A stretch of 64,000 bases of DNA from Granulosicoccus sp964449565 (lineage in GTDB: Bacteria; Pseudomonadota; Gammaproteobacteria; Granulosicoccales; Granulosicoccaceae). Position 1 is the first letter of the stretch. Every line of letters begins with the position of its first letter. The notes under the pieces were generated by a model, which saw nothing but the letters and a program-made list of their open reading frames with translations, ran no database searches and was not told where the DNA came from. This document shows positions 27,435 through 36,744 of the stretch, piece after piece. The DNA lies in assembly GCA_964449565.1 (NCBI GenBank), contig CAYUZB010000001.1, forward strand, positions 50,992 to 114,991, written 5' to 3'. Made by a program: the position numbers and the translations under genes.

Positions 27435-30178
27435 ATGATATTTAATTCATCAACACGTTTTCGTAGCGAGTGGCTACCCTACGTAATGCTTTTCAGCCTC
27501 CTGCTCACGATTGCAGGCAAAGCTTCAGCTGCAGATTTGACGCTCGTTCCCGGAGTAACAGACAACGGGGAATATGGCTGGAGATGGGGAAATAATGCAA
27601 ATATCGAAGTTGTTACGGCAGAATTTCAAGGAACCGGGTCCGACCTTGAAATCGCGGTAACTGGCTACGATATTGATACACGCACTGAAGTTTCGGTCTC
27701 CTTGAATGGACGCTTACTGGGATTTCTCCCCAGAGGATCAAGCAACAATTCTTTCAGCACCGAAGCCGTTTTTCTATTACCGGCTGCCGATCAGCTATCA
27801 GGTACCAACACGATAGAGTTCGCTCAGGCCCGCCGTGGTTGGATTTGGGGAGTTACCAACATCCAACTTATTCAAAGCTCTGTCAATGCTGATATAACGC
27901 TGGTACCGGGAATACAAGAAAACGCACAACTCGGCTGGAGGTGGGGAACTAACAACAACCGGGATCGGGTCATCGCGACGTTCCAAAACACCGGCGGTGA
28001 TGCGACGCTTTCAGTTGATGGCTACGACATAGATGTAAACACTGAAGTCTCCGTTTCGTTGAATGGAGATTTCGTGAATTACCTGCCCCGGGGATCAAAT
28101 AATCAGCTTAATGGTGGCTCCTCATTTACACTTCCCGTTGCCGATCAATTACCAGGCGAGAATACGCTTGAGTTCAAACAGGCACGTAGTAGCGGCTGGA
28201 AATGGGGTGTCACGAACATACTCCTGACAAGCTCGACACCCACTCCGGATCCNNNNNNNNNNNNNNNNNNNNNNNNNNNNNNNNNNNNNNNNNNNNNNNN
28301 NNNNNNNNNNNNNNNNNNNNNNNNNNNNNNNNNNNNNNNNNNNNNNNNNNNNGGAAATGGGGTGTCACGAACATACTCCTGACAAGCTCGACACCCACTC
28401 CGGATCCAACACCGGATCCCACTCCAAATCCAACACCCAATCCGACTCCAAATCCGAATCCAGCACCAACACCCACTTCAGGTGAACTCGCTGTATTCCA
28501 CCGCAGTGGCCAATCGTTCCTGACATGGAACGAATCCGCCAGTGACTCGGGCTACCATGTTTACCGACACTCATCGCCGATCACTGCTGGTAACTTGAAC
28601 AACGCAGAAAGAATCACCAGTCGATGGGGTGCACTCGACAAGGACACATCCGCCAACCCTTATGGTGGACCTAATGTGCCTGCCAACTTTGTCATCAACG
28701 ACCTTGCATCACCACTTGGTGACAATACTGGGCTTTTTGTCTACACAACCCAACCAGGCGATTCATCGAACGCCTACTACGGCGTGACCGCCGTAAACTC
28801 TAATGGGGCCGAACAGACGTTGATCGCCACTAACACGCCGGTTACAGAGTCCGTTGCCACACCAAGGGATGTACTTACCGTGACCAATGGTAACGGCCGT
28901 GGCAGGATCTTTACGCAGTATATGGATTACATCAATTGGAATCCTACATTCAATGGCTATGCGTATAACTACACGTTGGCACTGCCATCAAACTACAATC
29001 CCGCCGTTGCCTATCCACTGATGCTTGAACTTCACGCATACGGAGAACAATATAAATACGTGCCCGAGTCAGAATTTGACTGGCAAGTAATCAGCCTGTT
29101 TCCAAACGATCCTGGCTTTGCGGTTGGTGCAACAAACTCATGGTGGTACGGCTACGCGAGAGATCACAACTACAAGACAGGCGGCAGCATTCCCAATTCA
29201 GGGGTAATCGCCAACTTTACCGAACAACGCGTGATGCGTGCGGTACAAGCTGCGATCAACCACCCTGACTATAACGTCGATGAAAACCGTGTACACGCTT
29301 ATGGCAATTCCATGGGTGCATCAGGATCAATGTCCATGGCGCTTCGTTACGGCACGATCTTGTCTGGCGTTTACGCTAGTCAACCAATGACAAACTATGC
29401 GACCGATCCCATATTCAGATCGGAGTTCGAACGGCTTTGGGGATTGGAATCGAGAAATCTGCCTATTGTCAATGCCGGTCCATACAGTGAAGGCATCAGC
29501 CTTTACGGCGCGAATGGTGTACAGAACATTGGCGTCTGGGACTGGATGAATCATCACCAACAAGTGGTTGATCGTCGTGGCGATAACTTTGCTTACCTGA
29601 TGATCATGCATGGCAAGCAGGACGATACGATCCAATGGGCATCACAAGGCCGGCCAACTGTTAGGGCATTGACCGATGCAAACATCGGATTCACCGCCAG
29701 GAATTTGCAGATCGGTCATACATGGGTCGGTTTCGCAACCAACACTGCTATGTTCGGATTCGGTAACGCTGAGGAATTTCCCTGGAAGTATCCCTTGAAT
29801 CTCAGCTTTCCAGCAGTTCAGAATGCCTCAGGTTCAGGTCCTACCAACCCGTCCAACAGTGGCGAGGATGACCATAACCTGAACATCGAGTGGGCCACGC
29901 CTCACACACCGTTTGCCAGCACTATTGTGGATCAGACATCCAGATACGAGATATCAATCAGATCAACTGCCGGCTCGCAGACAGCTGACATCACACCGCG
30001 CAGAACCCAGCAGTTCAACCCCAACTCGGGCGCAAGTTGCAGCTGGACGGCAACCAACAACAACAACGGCGCCAATCTGGGCTCCGGCTCATCAACGGTA
30101 GACGGGGATTCATTGCTGACGATTCCCGGGGTAAATATTGTTACGGGCAGCGGTACCAAACTGGCCATCAGCTGCTAA
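27435..30178 (+). CDS. Secreted multidomain esterase with tandem beta-sandwich modules, interrupted by an assembly gap
   Basis: Collapsing the gap and one 55-bp duplicate gives an 862-residue protein in one frame. The signal peptide ends near KASAADLTL (about residue 32). Two homologous ~115-residue modules follow (about 33-150 and 151-268), sharing LVPG, GWRWG, TEVSVSLNG, LPRGS and WGVTNI; they look like carbohydrate-binding jelly rolls, family uncertain. Next come a Pro/Thr/Asn/Asp linker, a fibronectin III-like segment (WNESASDSGYHVYRH) and an alpha/beta-hydrolase domain with nucleophile motif GNSMG (Ser574), HGKQDD and GHTW, resembling polysaccharide or polyhydroxyalkanoate esterases. Likely acts outside the cell on polysaccharide esters. 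A terminator follows at 30273-30314. Confidence 0.78.
28198..28407. repeat. 55-bp duplicate flanking a 100-N assembly gap (esterase gene)
   Basis: Bases 28198-28252 and 28353-28407 are identical over 55 bp around N 28253-28352. Same length and layout as the other gap, which indicates one assembler k-mer. The break is at the start of the repetitive PTPDPTPN linker. Confidence 0.85.
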
Positions 30179-30272
30179 AGCTGATGGTTGACGAGAGAGC
30201 AGTCTCGTTATTACAAGACCAAAGTACAAGACCCGCGGTTTAACAAGAGCTGCGGTTCGCGACTGCAACAAT

Positions 30273-30314
30273 CATGTCGGTACGCCTCGTCAAAAGCGTA
30301 CCAACATGGTTTTT
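30273..30314 (+). terminator. Rho-independent terminator of the esterase gene
   Basis: The imperfect 12-bp stem CATGT-C-GGTACGC / GCGTACC-A-ACATG has a 10-base loop and is followed by GTTTTT. Confidence 0.8.
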
Positions 30315-30347
30315 AAGGGTGGCACTATCAAGGCTACACTCACTTGA

Positions 30348-30704
30348 TCAATGCGTAACTCGCCGATCCGCCTCTGCCGAATTGAGCGCAGCAATATAAT
30401 CGAACAAGGCACCATGGGCGCTCTGGTTATGCTCTTTCAGTTTACGTGATGCCGCTGTGAAACTTTTAACTTGTTGATCATGATCAGCAAGTAAACATTC
30501 CAGCAGCCGCTGATCAGCCTCAGTAGGGTCGATATTGTAGTTTTTCTTTTTGTTATCCAGCAACTCAAGCAGCTCAAAATGACGCTGCTTCGTCGTCTCC
30601 ATTGCGTTATATGCCTGCCAGGTATCAGCTGCATCACCCTCAAGCACGTCCGCCGGTCGTTCGATCAAACTGGGCTTATCTTGCGTCGTAGTCGGGCCTG
30701 TCAT
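30348..30704 (-). CDS. Small helical protein of unknown function
   Basis: A protein of 118 residues from the ATG at 30704 (MTGPTTTQDK); an in-frame TTG at 30722 would add six. It is hydrophilic and highly helical, with Glu, Lys, Leu and Asn in heptad-like patterns (RHFELLELLDNKKKNYN; LLECLLADHDQQVKSFTAASRKLKEH), so probably a coiled coil. No signal or membrane segment. I do not recognise a family. The composition is that of a real protein. Confidence 0.6.
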   Translation of the reverse strand: MTGPTTTQDKPSLIERPADVLEGDAADTWQAYNAMETTKQRHFELLELLDNKKKNYNIDPTEADQRLLECLLADHDQQVKSFTAASRKLKEHNQSAHGALFDYIAALNSAEADRRVTH

Positions 30705-30757
30705 GTGTCTATGTCTTCGCAACTATTGTCGACCCCTACTCTGCCACAGAGTCAGGA

Positions 30758-30970
30758 CTATTCCCATTTTCCAGTTTCATGAAAAGCTTCCTTGAGTAAG
30801 CGCTCAGCCTCGCCATCAAACTCAACACGGAGCAGATTGGGCGATGCATCAAGCGCTATCCGCCTTTTGGACACCCACAAACTGCATCCCGCCTGAGCTG
30901 TCCTTTTGCGCTTTCCTTTTGGACACCCACAATCAGTTATCGGCCCAGAACTCGGGCCGACGACAGCCAA
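30758..30970 (-). CDS. Doubtful small ORF fused to dispersed-repeat sequence
   Basis: A 70-codon ORF. The C-terminal ~34 residues (IALDASPNLLRVEFDGEAE...) look like genuine protein, amphipathic and with a plausible stop. The N-terminal half is a translation of two copies of the 16-nt dispersed motif and the sequence between them (CGCPKGKRKR, LWVSKR). It may be the tail of a damaged gene, a gene whose start was overwritten by the repeat, or noncoding. It lies 53 bases upstream of the small helical protein gene on the same strand. Confidence 0.3.
   Translation of the reverse strand: MAVVGPSSGPITDCGCPKGKRKRTAQAGCSLWVSKRRIALDASPNLLRVEFDGEAERLLKEAFHETGKWE
30865..30932. repeat. Two copies of the dispersed motif CCTTTTGGACACCCACAA
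   Basis: Exact 16-nt copies of TTTTGGACACCCACAA are at 30865-30880 and 30917-30932, each preceded by CC. The starts are 52 bases apart. The same 16-mer is at 14961-14976 (inside engB, same orientation) and 60748-60763 (reverse orientation). Confidence 0.85.
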
Positions 30971-30994
30971 AGCTGTCGAGGAAGCCGACGAACT

Positions 30995-31339
30995 CTAGCG
31001 AGCAGCTGTCACCATGATTTCCACCCGATAGTCGGGAGTTGCCAGCCGAGCCGATTCGACAGCCGCACGGGCTGGCGGGTTTGCTGTGTCAACCCAGGCA
31101 TCCCAGACTTCATTCATTTCAGCAAAGTCATCCATGCTGCACAGCCAGATCGTGGCAGATAGGATTTTGGACTTATCCGATCCGGTTTTTTCCAGGAGGC
31201 CCTCGATCTGAGACAAGATGCCTCGCGTTTGATCCGCGACACTGGCTCCAGAGGCAACCTGCCCAGCCAGGTAAACTGTATCGCCATGTGTAACCGCCTG
31301 GCTCATACGCGCGCTTGAATCAAATCGTGAAATGCCCAT
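30995..31339 (-). CDS. RidA/YjgF-family enamine deaminase-like protein
   Basis: A protein of 114 residues with the Rid fold: GDTVYLAGQVA, QTRGILSQIEGLLEKTG, ATIWLCSMDDFAEMNEVWDAWV, PARAAVESARLATPDYRVEIMVTA. The conserved Arg (PARAAV) that binds carboxylates in active RidA proteins is present. RidA removes reactive 2-aminoacrylate intermediates, but this branch (RutC/Rid subgroup) may have other imine substrates. Single gene between unknown neighbours. Confidence 0.88.
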   Translation of the reverse strand: MGISRFDSSARMSQAVTHGDTVYLAGQVASGASVADQTRGILSQIEGLLEKTGSDKSKILSATIWLCSMDDFAEMNEVWDAWVDTANPPARAAVESARLATPDYRVEIMVTAAR

Positions 31340-31460
31340 AAGTTCTGTTTTCCATTAATCATCAAAAACAGCACAATACACGATAGCCCTTCAAGCTTGT
31401 ACAGTCAGCATGATAGGGTGAGCTTGACCACTCGTTAGAAACCAGGCATTAACGCTTACC

Positions 31461-32084
31461 ATGCTACTGACGTTAGATCATCTTGCCATCGCTGCAAAAG
31501 ACTTGTCATCAGGCGTCAATCACGTCCAAAAACAACTGTCCGTGTCCCCGCCTTTTGGTGGCGAGCACGTTCTGATGAATACGCACAATCACCTGATGAA
31601 ACTCGGGACCGATGAATTTCTTGAAGTCATATCGATCAATCCCGCAGCACCAAAACCCAACCGTCCGAGATGGTTTGCATTGGACCACTTCAACGACGAC
31701 ACTCCGCGTCTGACTACCTGGGTGGCACGAACTGACGATTTTGATGCAGCGATGAATGCAACACAATTTCTCAACTGGCAAGCCTTGACGGTCAGCCGCG
31801 GTGAATTGACGTGGCGGATCGCCGTACCTGAAGATGGATCACTACCATTCGGCGGAGCGTTTCCAACGATCATCGAGTGGCCCATGCGGCCATTGCCAGG
31901 CAGTAAAATGGCAGACTTCAATTGTTCACTGAAAAAACTGCACATCACGCACCCTGAAGCAGACATGCTTGAAGCGCATTTATCGCCGCTTATCGATGAT
32001 CAGCGAATAACAATCACTCAAGGCGAAACAACAACAATATCTGCTTTAATCGATACACCCGATGGAGCGCGAGAGTTGGTCTAA
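31461..32084 (+). CDS. Glyoxalase-like (VOC) domain protein
   Basis: A cytosolic protein of 207 residues. The start LTLDHLAIAAKDLSSGVNHVQKQL and the HNHLMKLGTDEFLEVISINP motif match the Glyoxalase_3-type VOC family, with possible metal ligands His7, His in HNHLMK and Glu in EFLEVI. Substrate unknown. It is encoded divergently from ridA by 121 bases. Confidence 0.8.
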   Translation: MLLTLDHLAIAAKDLSSGVNHVQKQLSVSPPFGGEHVLMNTHNHLMKLGTDEFLEVISINPAAPKPNRPRWFALDHFNDDTPRLTTWVARTDDFDAAMNATQFLNWQALTVSRGELTWRIAVPEDGSLPFGGAFPTIIEWPMRPLPGSKMADFNCSLKKLHITHPEADMLEAHLSPLIDDQRITITQGETTTISALIDTPDGARELV

Positions 32085-32134
32085 AGGTGTGCATCATCGG
32101 CCACAATATTCAGTGCCGCACTGCTTTATTGTGC

Positions 32135-32599
32135 TCAGCTGCCACTCATTTTGAGAATGGCATTCCATTCCTTCTTGCTGACGGGCTGAATTGACAATCG
32201 ACTGCCTTTTCTGAGCAACACCATATCGCTGAGAGCGTTAATCTGTCGCAGAGATTCAAGCGTGACGATTTCCTTGAATTTTTGCTTGAATTTCACATCA
32301 ACCATGAACCAACGGGGGTTCTCTTCGCTCGACTTTGGGTCGTAGTACTTTTCTTTTGGGTTATGTGCTGTGTGATCAGGATAGGCTTCCTTGACGACCT
32401 CAACGACACCGACGACGCCAGGTACCTTGCAACTGGAGTGGTAAAAGAAGCCAAGATCGCCCTTTTTCATCTCATCGCGCATAAGATTGCGGGCCTGGTA
32501 GTTCCGGATTCCATCCCAGTGGTCACGTCGGCCTTTCATGGCTTTCAGATCATCGATGCTGAACGCATCGGGTTCTGATTTGAACAGCCAGTAGTTCAT
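32135..32599 (-). CDS. EVE domain protein
   Basis: A protein of 154 residues from the ATG at 32599 (MNYWLFKSEPDAFS); a longer in-frame start is less likely. The whole length is one EVE domain (DDLKAMKGRRDHWDGIRNYQARNLMRDEMKKGDLGFFYHSSC). EVE is a PUA-like fold that binds modified nucleobases. A GGAG ribosome site precedes it. Usual companions (thymocyte nuclear protein-like proteins) are single-gene units, as here. Confidence 0.9.
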   Translation of the reverse strand: MNYWLFKSEPDAFSIDDLKAMKGRRDHWDGIRNYQARNLMRDEMKKGDLGFFYHSSCKVPGVVGVVEVVKEAYPDHTAHNPKEKYYDPKSSEENPRWFMVDVKFKQKFKEIVTLESLRQINALSDMVLLRKGSRLSIQPVSKKEWNAILKMSGS

Positions 32600-32700
32600 T
32601 GTAAGGACTCCGATCGAATCAACCACCCGATAATACGGGCAAGGTCAAAGTTCAGGCAAGTATAGACACACCCCCCGAACAGATACGTTAAGCTCCTCGA

Positions 32701-34656
32701 ATGACACAGCCCGAAAACAAATCCAAACACTTCAGCGATTTTGCACTGCCAGCCACCCTGCTGCGTGCGGTGCAGGCTGTCGGCTATGAAATACCGACGC
32801 CAATCCAGTCAAATACCATTCCTCCGTTACTCGAAGGCTATGACGTTCTCGGGCATGCGCCAACGGGCACCGGTAAGACGGCCGCCTTCGCTTTGCCACT
32901 ATTGGCACGACTCGATGTCAAATCCAACGTGGTACAGACTATCGTTCTGACACCCACAAGAGAACTCGCCATACAGGTCGCCGAGGCCTTTACCCGCTAC
33001 GCCACCCATATCCCCGAACTTCGCATCCTGCCGATTTACGGCGGTCAGGAATACGGTGGTCAGGTGCGTCAGCTCAAACGCGGCGTGCAGGTAGTAGTCG
33101 GTACGCCGGGGCGTGTCATGGATCACATGCGGCGTGGCACATTGAAGCTCGATAAGCTCTCGGCTTTAGTACTCGATGAAGCGGACGAAATGCTACGCAT
33201 GGGATTCATCGATGATGTCGAATGGATTCTCGAACAAGCGCCCGACAACCGGCAGATGGCTTTGTTTTCGGCAACCATGCCAAAGCAAATCAAACGTATT
33301 GCCTCACGTCATCTGAAGAACCCTATTGAAATCTCGGTCGAAGGCCCGAAGAAATCCGCCAGCACCATTCGCCAACGCTTCTGGATGGTCAGTGGTTTGC
33401 ACAAGCTGGATGCCTTGACACGTATTCTTGAGGTTGAGCGCTTCGATGCAATCCTTGTATTTGTCAGAACCCGCACCGCAACGGTTGAACTTGCCGAACG
33501 ACTGAGTGCACGTGGATTCTCTACCGCTGCAATGAATGGAGACATGGCGCAGTCGCAACGTGAGCAAATGGTTGACAAGCTCAAGTCAGGAAAACTGGAT
33601 ATTCTGGTTGCAACAGATGTAGTAGCACGTGGCCTTGATGTGGATCGCATCAGTCACGTTGTCAACTATGACATCCCTTATGATACCGAAGCCTATATCC
33701 ATAGAATCGGCCGGACAGGTCGTGCGGGCAGAAGTGGAGAGGCAATCCTTTTTGTTACACCACGCGAGCAACGCCTTTTACATTCGATTGAAAAAGCCAC
33801 TCGCCAGAAAATCGACAAGCTCGAGTTACCTACTGTCGAAATGGTCAATAACCGGCGTATTGCTGATTTCAAACAAGGCATCAGCGATACCTTGGCCAAG
33901 GGACAATTGAGCTTTCTGCAACAGCTTATTCGCGAATACGTTAACGAACATGATGTACCTGCTGAACGTGTCGCCGCGGCACTCGCGGAACTTTGCCTGC
34001 GTGGTCAATCCTTGCAACTCAAGGAAGATAAACATGTGGGGAAATCGCCAAAGAACAAACAAAAGAAAGACAAAGGTCCACGCAAGCGTATCAACACGGC
34101 CATGGAGCAGCGGGTGACCGAAGCAGTTTTAAGTGGCACCGCGGATAGAACACCGAGACACGAAAAGAGAAATTCCCGATCAACAGAACGACAACGTACA
34201 TCACCGACTAAGCAACATTCGAATGCAGTCCAGATGGAAGCCTTTCGGGTTGAAGTCGGCGCCAATCATAATGTCAAACCAAGCAACCTCGTTGGTGCGA
34301 TTGCCAATGAAGCTGGACTCGATTCAGAATTCATCGGGCATATTCGTATCAATGAAGATCATAGTATTGTCGAATTGCCGGAAGGCATGCCAAAATTTTT
34401 GTTGAAAGATCTCAAGCGAGTGTGGGTATGCAATCAGCGTCTGAATATCTCTCGTGTGGCCGATGGCGCTCAACACGGTGGTAGCAATGCTCAAGCTGGC
34501 TCCGACAAGCCAAACTTTGACAAGCACAAGGAGCGAGGTGACAAGAAACGAGCTGGCGCGAAAAACACCAAGAACAAAAAAACCGATAAACAGAAAGCTC
34601 GCAAGCGCAAGGAAAAAAAGCGACGGCAAAAAAACAAGGACATCTCTTCAGCTTGA
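32701..34656 (+). CDS. deaD: DEAD-box ATP-dependent RNA helicase
   Basis: A protein of 651 residues. Q motif (FALPATLLRAVQAVGYEIPTPIQ), motif I PTGTGKT (54-60), PTRELA (85-90), DEAD (159-162), SAT (in LFSATM), and a second RecA domain with HRIGRTGRAGR. A DbpA-type RNA-binding domain follows (FRVEVGANHNVKPSNLVGAIANEAG; SIVELPEGMP), then a Lys-rich tail. DeaD/CsdA unwinds RNA in ribosome assembly, mRNA decay and cold adaptation. The long basic linker and tail are typical of DeaD. Nearest other option is DbpA, but the length and tail favour DeaD. Confidence 0.93.
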   Translation: MTQPENKSKHFSDFALPATLLRAVQAVGYEIPTPIQSNTIPPLLEGYDVLGHAPTGTGKTAAFALPLLARLDVKSNVVQTIVLTPTRELAIQVAEAFTRYATHIPELRILPIYGGQEYGGQVRQLKRGVQVVVGTPGRVMDHMRRGTLKLDKLSALVLDEADEMLRMGFIDDVEWILEQAPDNRQMALFSATMPKQIKRIASRHLKNPIEISVEGPKKSASTIRQRFWMVSGLHKLDALTRILEVERFDAILVFVRTRTATVELAERLSARGFSTAAMNGDMAQSQREQMVDKLKSGKLDILVATDVVARGLDVDRISHVVNYDIPYDTEAYIHRIGRTGRAGRSGEAILFVTPREQRLLHSIEKATRQKIDKLELPTVEMVNNRRIADFKQGISDTLAKGQLSFLQQLIREYVNEHDVPAERVAAALAELCLRGQSLQLKEDKHVGKSPKNKQKKDKGPRKRINTAMEQRVTEAVLSGTADRTPRHEKRNSRSTERQRTSPTKQHSNAVQMEAFRVEVGANHNVKPSNLVGAIANEAGLDSEFIGHIRINEDHSIVELPEGMPKFLLKDLKRVWVCNQRLNISRVADGAQHGGSNAQAGSDKPNFDKHKERGDKKRAGAKNTKNKKTDKQKARKRKEKKRRQKNKDISSA

Positions 34657-34783
34657 TGGGATCGACACAATCAAACGCTTACAGATAACGCTTACACTCA
34701 ATACTTAGGCACATTGCTTAAGCACAACGCTTAGACGTGACGCTCAAATAAACGCGACACTCAAACGCGACATCTAAAGACGT
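34657..34783. repeat. Short imperfect reiterations after deaD
   Basis: The 127-base gap contains AACGCTTA at about 34674, 34687 and 34728, and AAACGCGACA twice (about 34753-34779). No terminator hairpin is convincing. This may be a decayed repeat. Confidence 0.3.
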
Positions 34784-35614
34784 CTAATAATCCAAAGCTG
34801 AGAAAAGCATTCGCAGTGCGCTAACAAACAGAAATAGCGCGAAAGCGATGCGCAAGCGCTGTGGATTCAAGGCATGGGCGATGCGCCCACCTAGTGGTGC
34901 GGTCAATACACTGGTTGAAAAAATCAGTACCGCCGCTGGCACACTGACATAACCCATCGACCAGGGCGGCCGTCCATCAACGGACCAGCCTGCAGCGATA
35001 AACCCGATAACAGCCGGTACTGCAATCACGAAACCAAATGCCGATGCGGTACCCACTGCCCGATGTACCGGGAATGAAAATAAAGTCAGCACAGGAACCG
35101 ATAAGGTGCCTCCACCAATTCCCATTAACGCAGAAAATACACCGATAGTGGTACCGATCAGGCCATTGCTGACTGGATGTTTCGGTAATGCATTGGCCAG
35201 TATTATTTTTTTCGGCAGTATCATATTGATCGCAACAATCACCGCTACTGTCCCGAATACCAGCGTCAAAGTGCTTGATGCAAGATATCGTGATGACCAA
35301 CCACCAATAGCTGCACCAAGCGCGATGATGGGTGCCCATCGTTTGAACAAGGCTATATCTATTGCACCCTTGGCATGATGGGAACGTGCTGATGAGATAG
35401 AAGTCGGGATGATTGTGGCAAGTGAGGTACCGACCGCCAGATGCATGGCAGTTTCAGGCGGAATATTCAGAAAGTCGAATAACCAGAACAACACTGGAAC
35501 AATAACAATACCCCCGCCCACGCCCAACAAACCCGCGAGCACTCCAGCGACAATGCCTGTCACTAACAGGCCAAGACCTAACGCTAACAACAATTCAAAG
35601 GTATAGAGATCCAT
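34784..35614 (-). CDS. TauE/SafE-family membrane transporter (sulfite exporter-like)
   Basis: A polytopic inner-membrane protein of 276 residues (about eight segments). The duplicated family motif is present: GLLGVGGGIVIVPVLFW near residue 28 and ALMGIGGGTLSVPVLTLF in the second half. Members export sulfite, sulfoacetate or other organic anions. It is 9 bases downstream of the PLP lyase gene. In C2-sulfonate degraders a TauE protein removes sulfite; the IclR/GMC/Pta unit at 20-23 kb makes that worth noting, but it is 11 kb away. Confidence 0.87.
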   Translation of the reverse strand: MDLYTFELLLALGLGLLVTGIVAGVLAGLLGVGGGIVIVPVLFWLFDFLNIPPETAMHLAVGTSLATIIPTSISSARSHHAKGAIDIALFKRWAPIIALGAAIGGWSSRYLASSTLTLVFGTVAVIVAINMILPKKIILANALPKHPVSNGLIGTTIGVFSALMGIGGGTLSVPVLTLFSFPVHRAVGTASAFGFVIAVPAVIGFIAAGWSVDGRPPWSMGYVSVPAAVLIFSTSVLTAPLGGRIAHALNPQRLRIAFALFLFVSALRMLFSALDY

Positions 35615-35623
35615 CAGAATCGA

Positions 35624-36676
35624 TCAGTCGATGCCTTGTTCAGTCATGACGATCAAAGGTGAATTGCCACGGTTTTTACCTAATGCCTTTTCTTTTAACC
35701 ACGCTGCCAACCCAGCCGCCCCTGAGGGTGTAGTTGCAAGATTGTGTTGTGCCAATAGCTCCACCGCAGCTTGTGCCTGTGCATCGCTGATAGCAGCATA
35801 TTCAACGTTACTACGCTCCAAGGTATCGAATGCAATCACCGATGGCGCTTTGCAATCCAGCCGCCCCATACTCGAAACCGGACCTGAAACTTCAACAGCT
35901 TTGCCAGCCAATGCACTTTGTCCAAGACAGACCGCTGCCTCCGGTTCAACAATAACGACGCGAATATCAATGGGCCAGCTTTGACGAATCATATAGCTGA
36001 CTGCCGCTGCCATTCCACCCACTCCGGCTTGCAGGTACACATCACTCGGCCACACGCCCTGCTTCTTGAAATAGTTGCCGAGCTCGGTACCCATGACCGT
36101 ATAGCCTTCCATGACTAGTGCGGGTGGGTGTTCGCGCTCTGGAAAACAACCATCCGCCAACAAGGTACTACCGGTATCCCGCGCGTCGTTTTGCGCCGCG
36201 ACCAGACTAGCTTCATAATTTGCACCGGCAATCACCACCTCGGCGCCAAGCGCACGCAAACGTCCAGCGAAATCATCCGGCACTTCTTCAGATAAATAAA
36301 TGCGCGCCTTACTGCCAAACAAACGAGCCCCGGCAGCGACAGCTACCCCATGATTACCTGCACTGGCACAAACGAAGGACTGGCTTGCAGCCAGAGCCTT
36401 GAATTCATCCGACATGAACTCATCAATTTCAGGGATTCGCTTATAGACACTGGTGAACGCTTCGGCGATTAACTGCCCGACAGCATAAACACCTCCGAGT
36501 GCTTTAAATGCACCCAGGCCAAACCGTTCGGATTCATTCTTGAGCAGAATGGCCGTACCTTCGTGCTCCATTGTACGCATCGATGTCGGTGCATACCGAG
36601 GGCAGGCTTCTGCGAACGCCTGTGCGCGAGCAACATCGGGTGTAAAAAGTGGTTTTGTCGCTTTCATCGGAGTCAC
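35624..36676 (-). CDS. PLP-dependent ammonia-lyase, diaminopropionate ammonia-lyase-like
   Basis: A fold-type II PLP enzyme of 350 residues. The PLP-lysine segment NESERFGLGAFKALGGVYAV and the SAGNHGVAVAAGARL phosphate-side motif resemble diaminopropionate ammonia-lyase (DpaL), which makes pyruvate and two ammonia. DpaL is usually about 400 residues, so this is shorter, and threonine dehydratase-like activity is possible. It shares an operon with a TauE/SafE transporter, perhaps for export of the product. Confidence 0.8.
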   Translation of the reverse strand: MTPMKATKPLFTPDVARAQAFAEACPRYAPTSMRTMEHEGTAILLKNESERFGLGAFKALGGVYAVGQLIAEAFTSVYKRIPEIDEFMSDEFKALAASQSFVCASAGNHGVAVAAGARLFGSKARIYLSEEVPDDFAGRLRALGAEVVIAGANYEASLVAAQNDARDTGSTLLADGCFPEREHPPALVMEGYTVMGTELGNYFKKQGVWPSDVYLQAGVGGMAAAVSYMIRQSWPIDIRVVIVEPEAAVCLGQSALAGKAVEVSGPVSSMGRLDCKAPSVIAFDTLERSNVEYAAISDAQAQAAVELLAQHNLATTPSGAAGLAAWLKEKALGKNRGNSPLIVMTEQGID

Positions 36677-36744
36677 ACTAGCCTTGGCAATTACCTATTC
36701 TACCGATGTGTCGCATTAGTCACTGAGAAAATCGATTAACGCCA

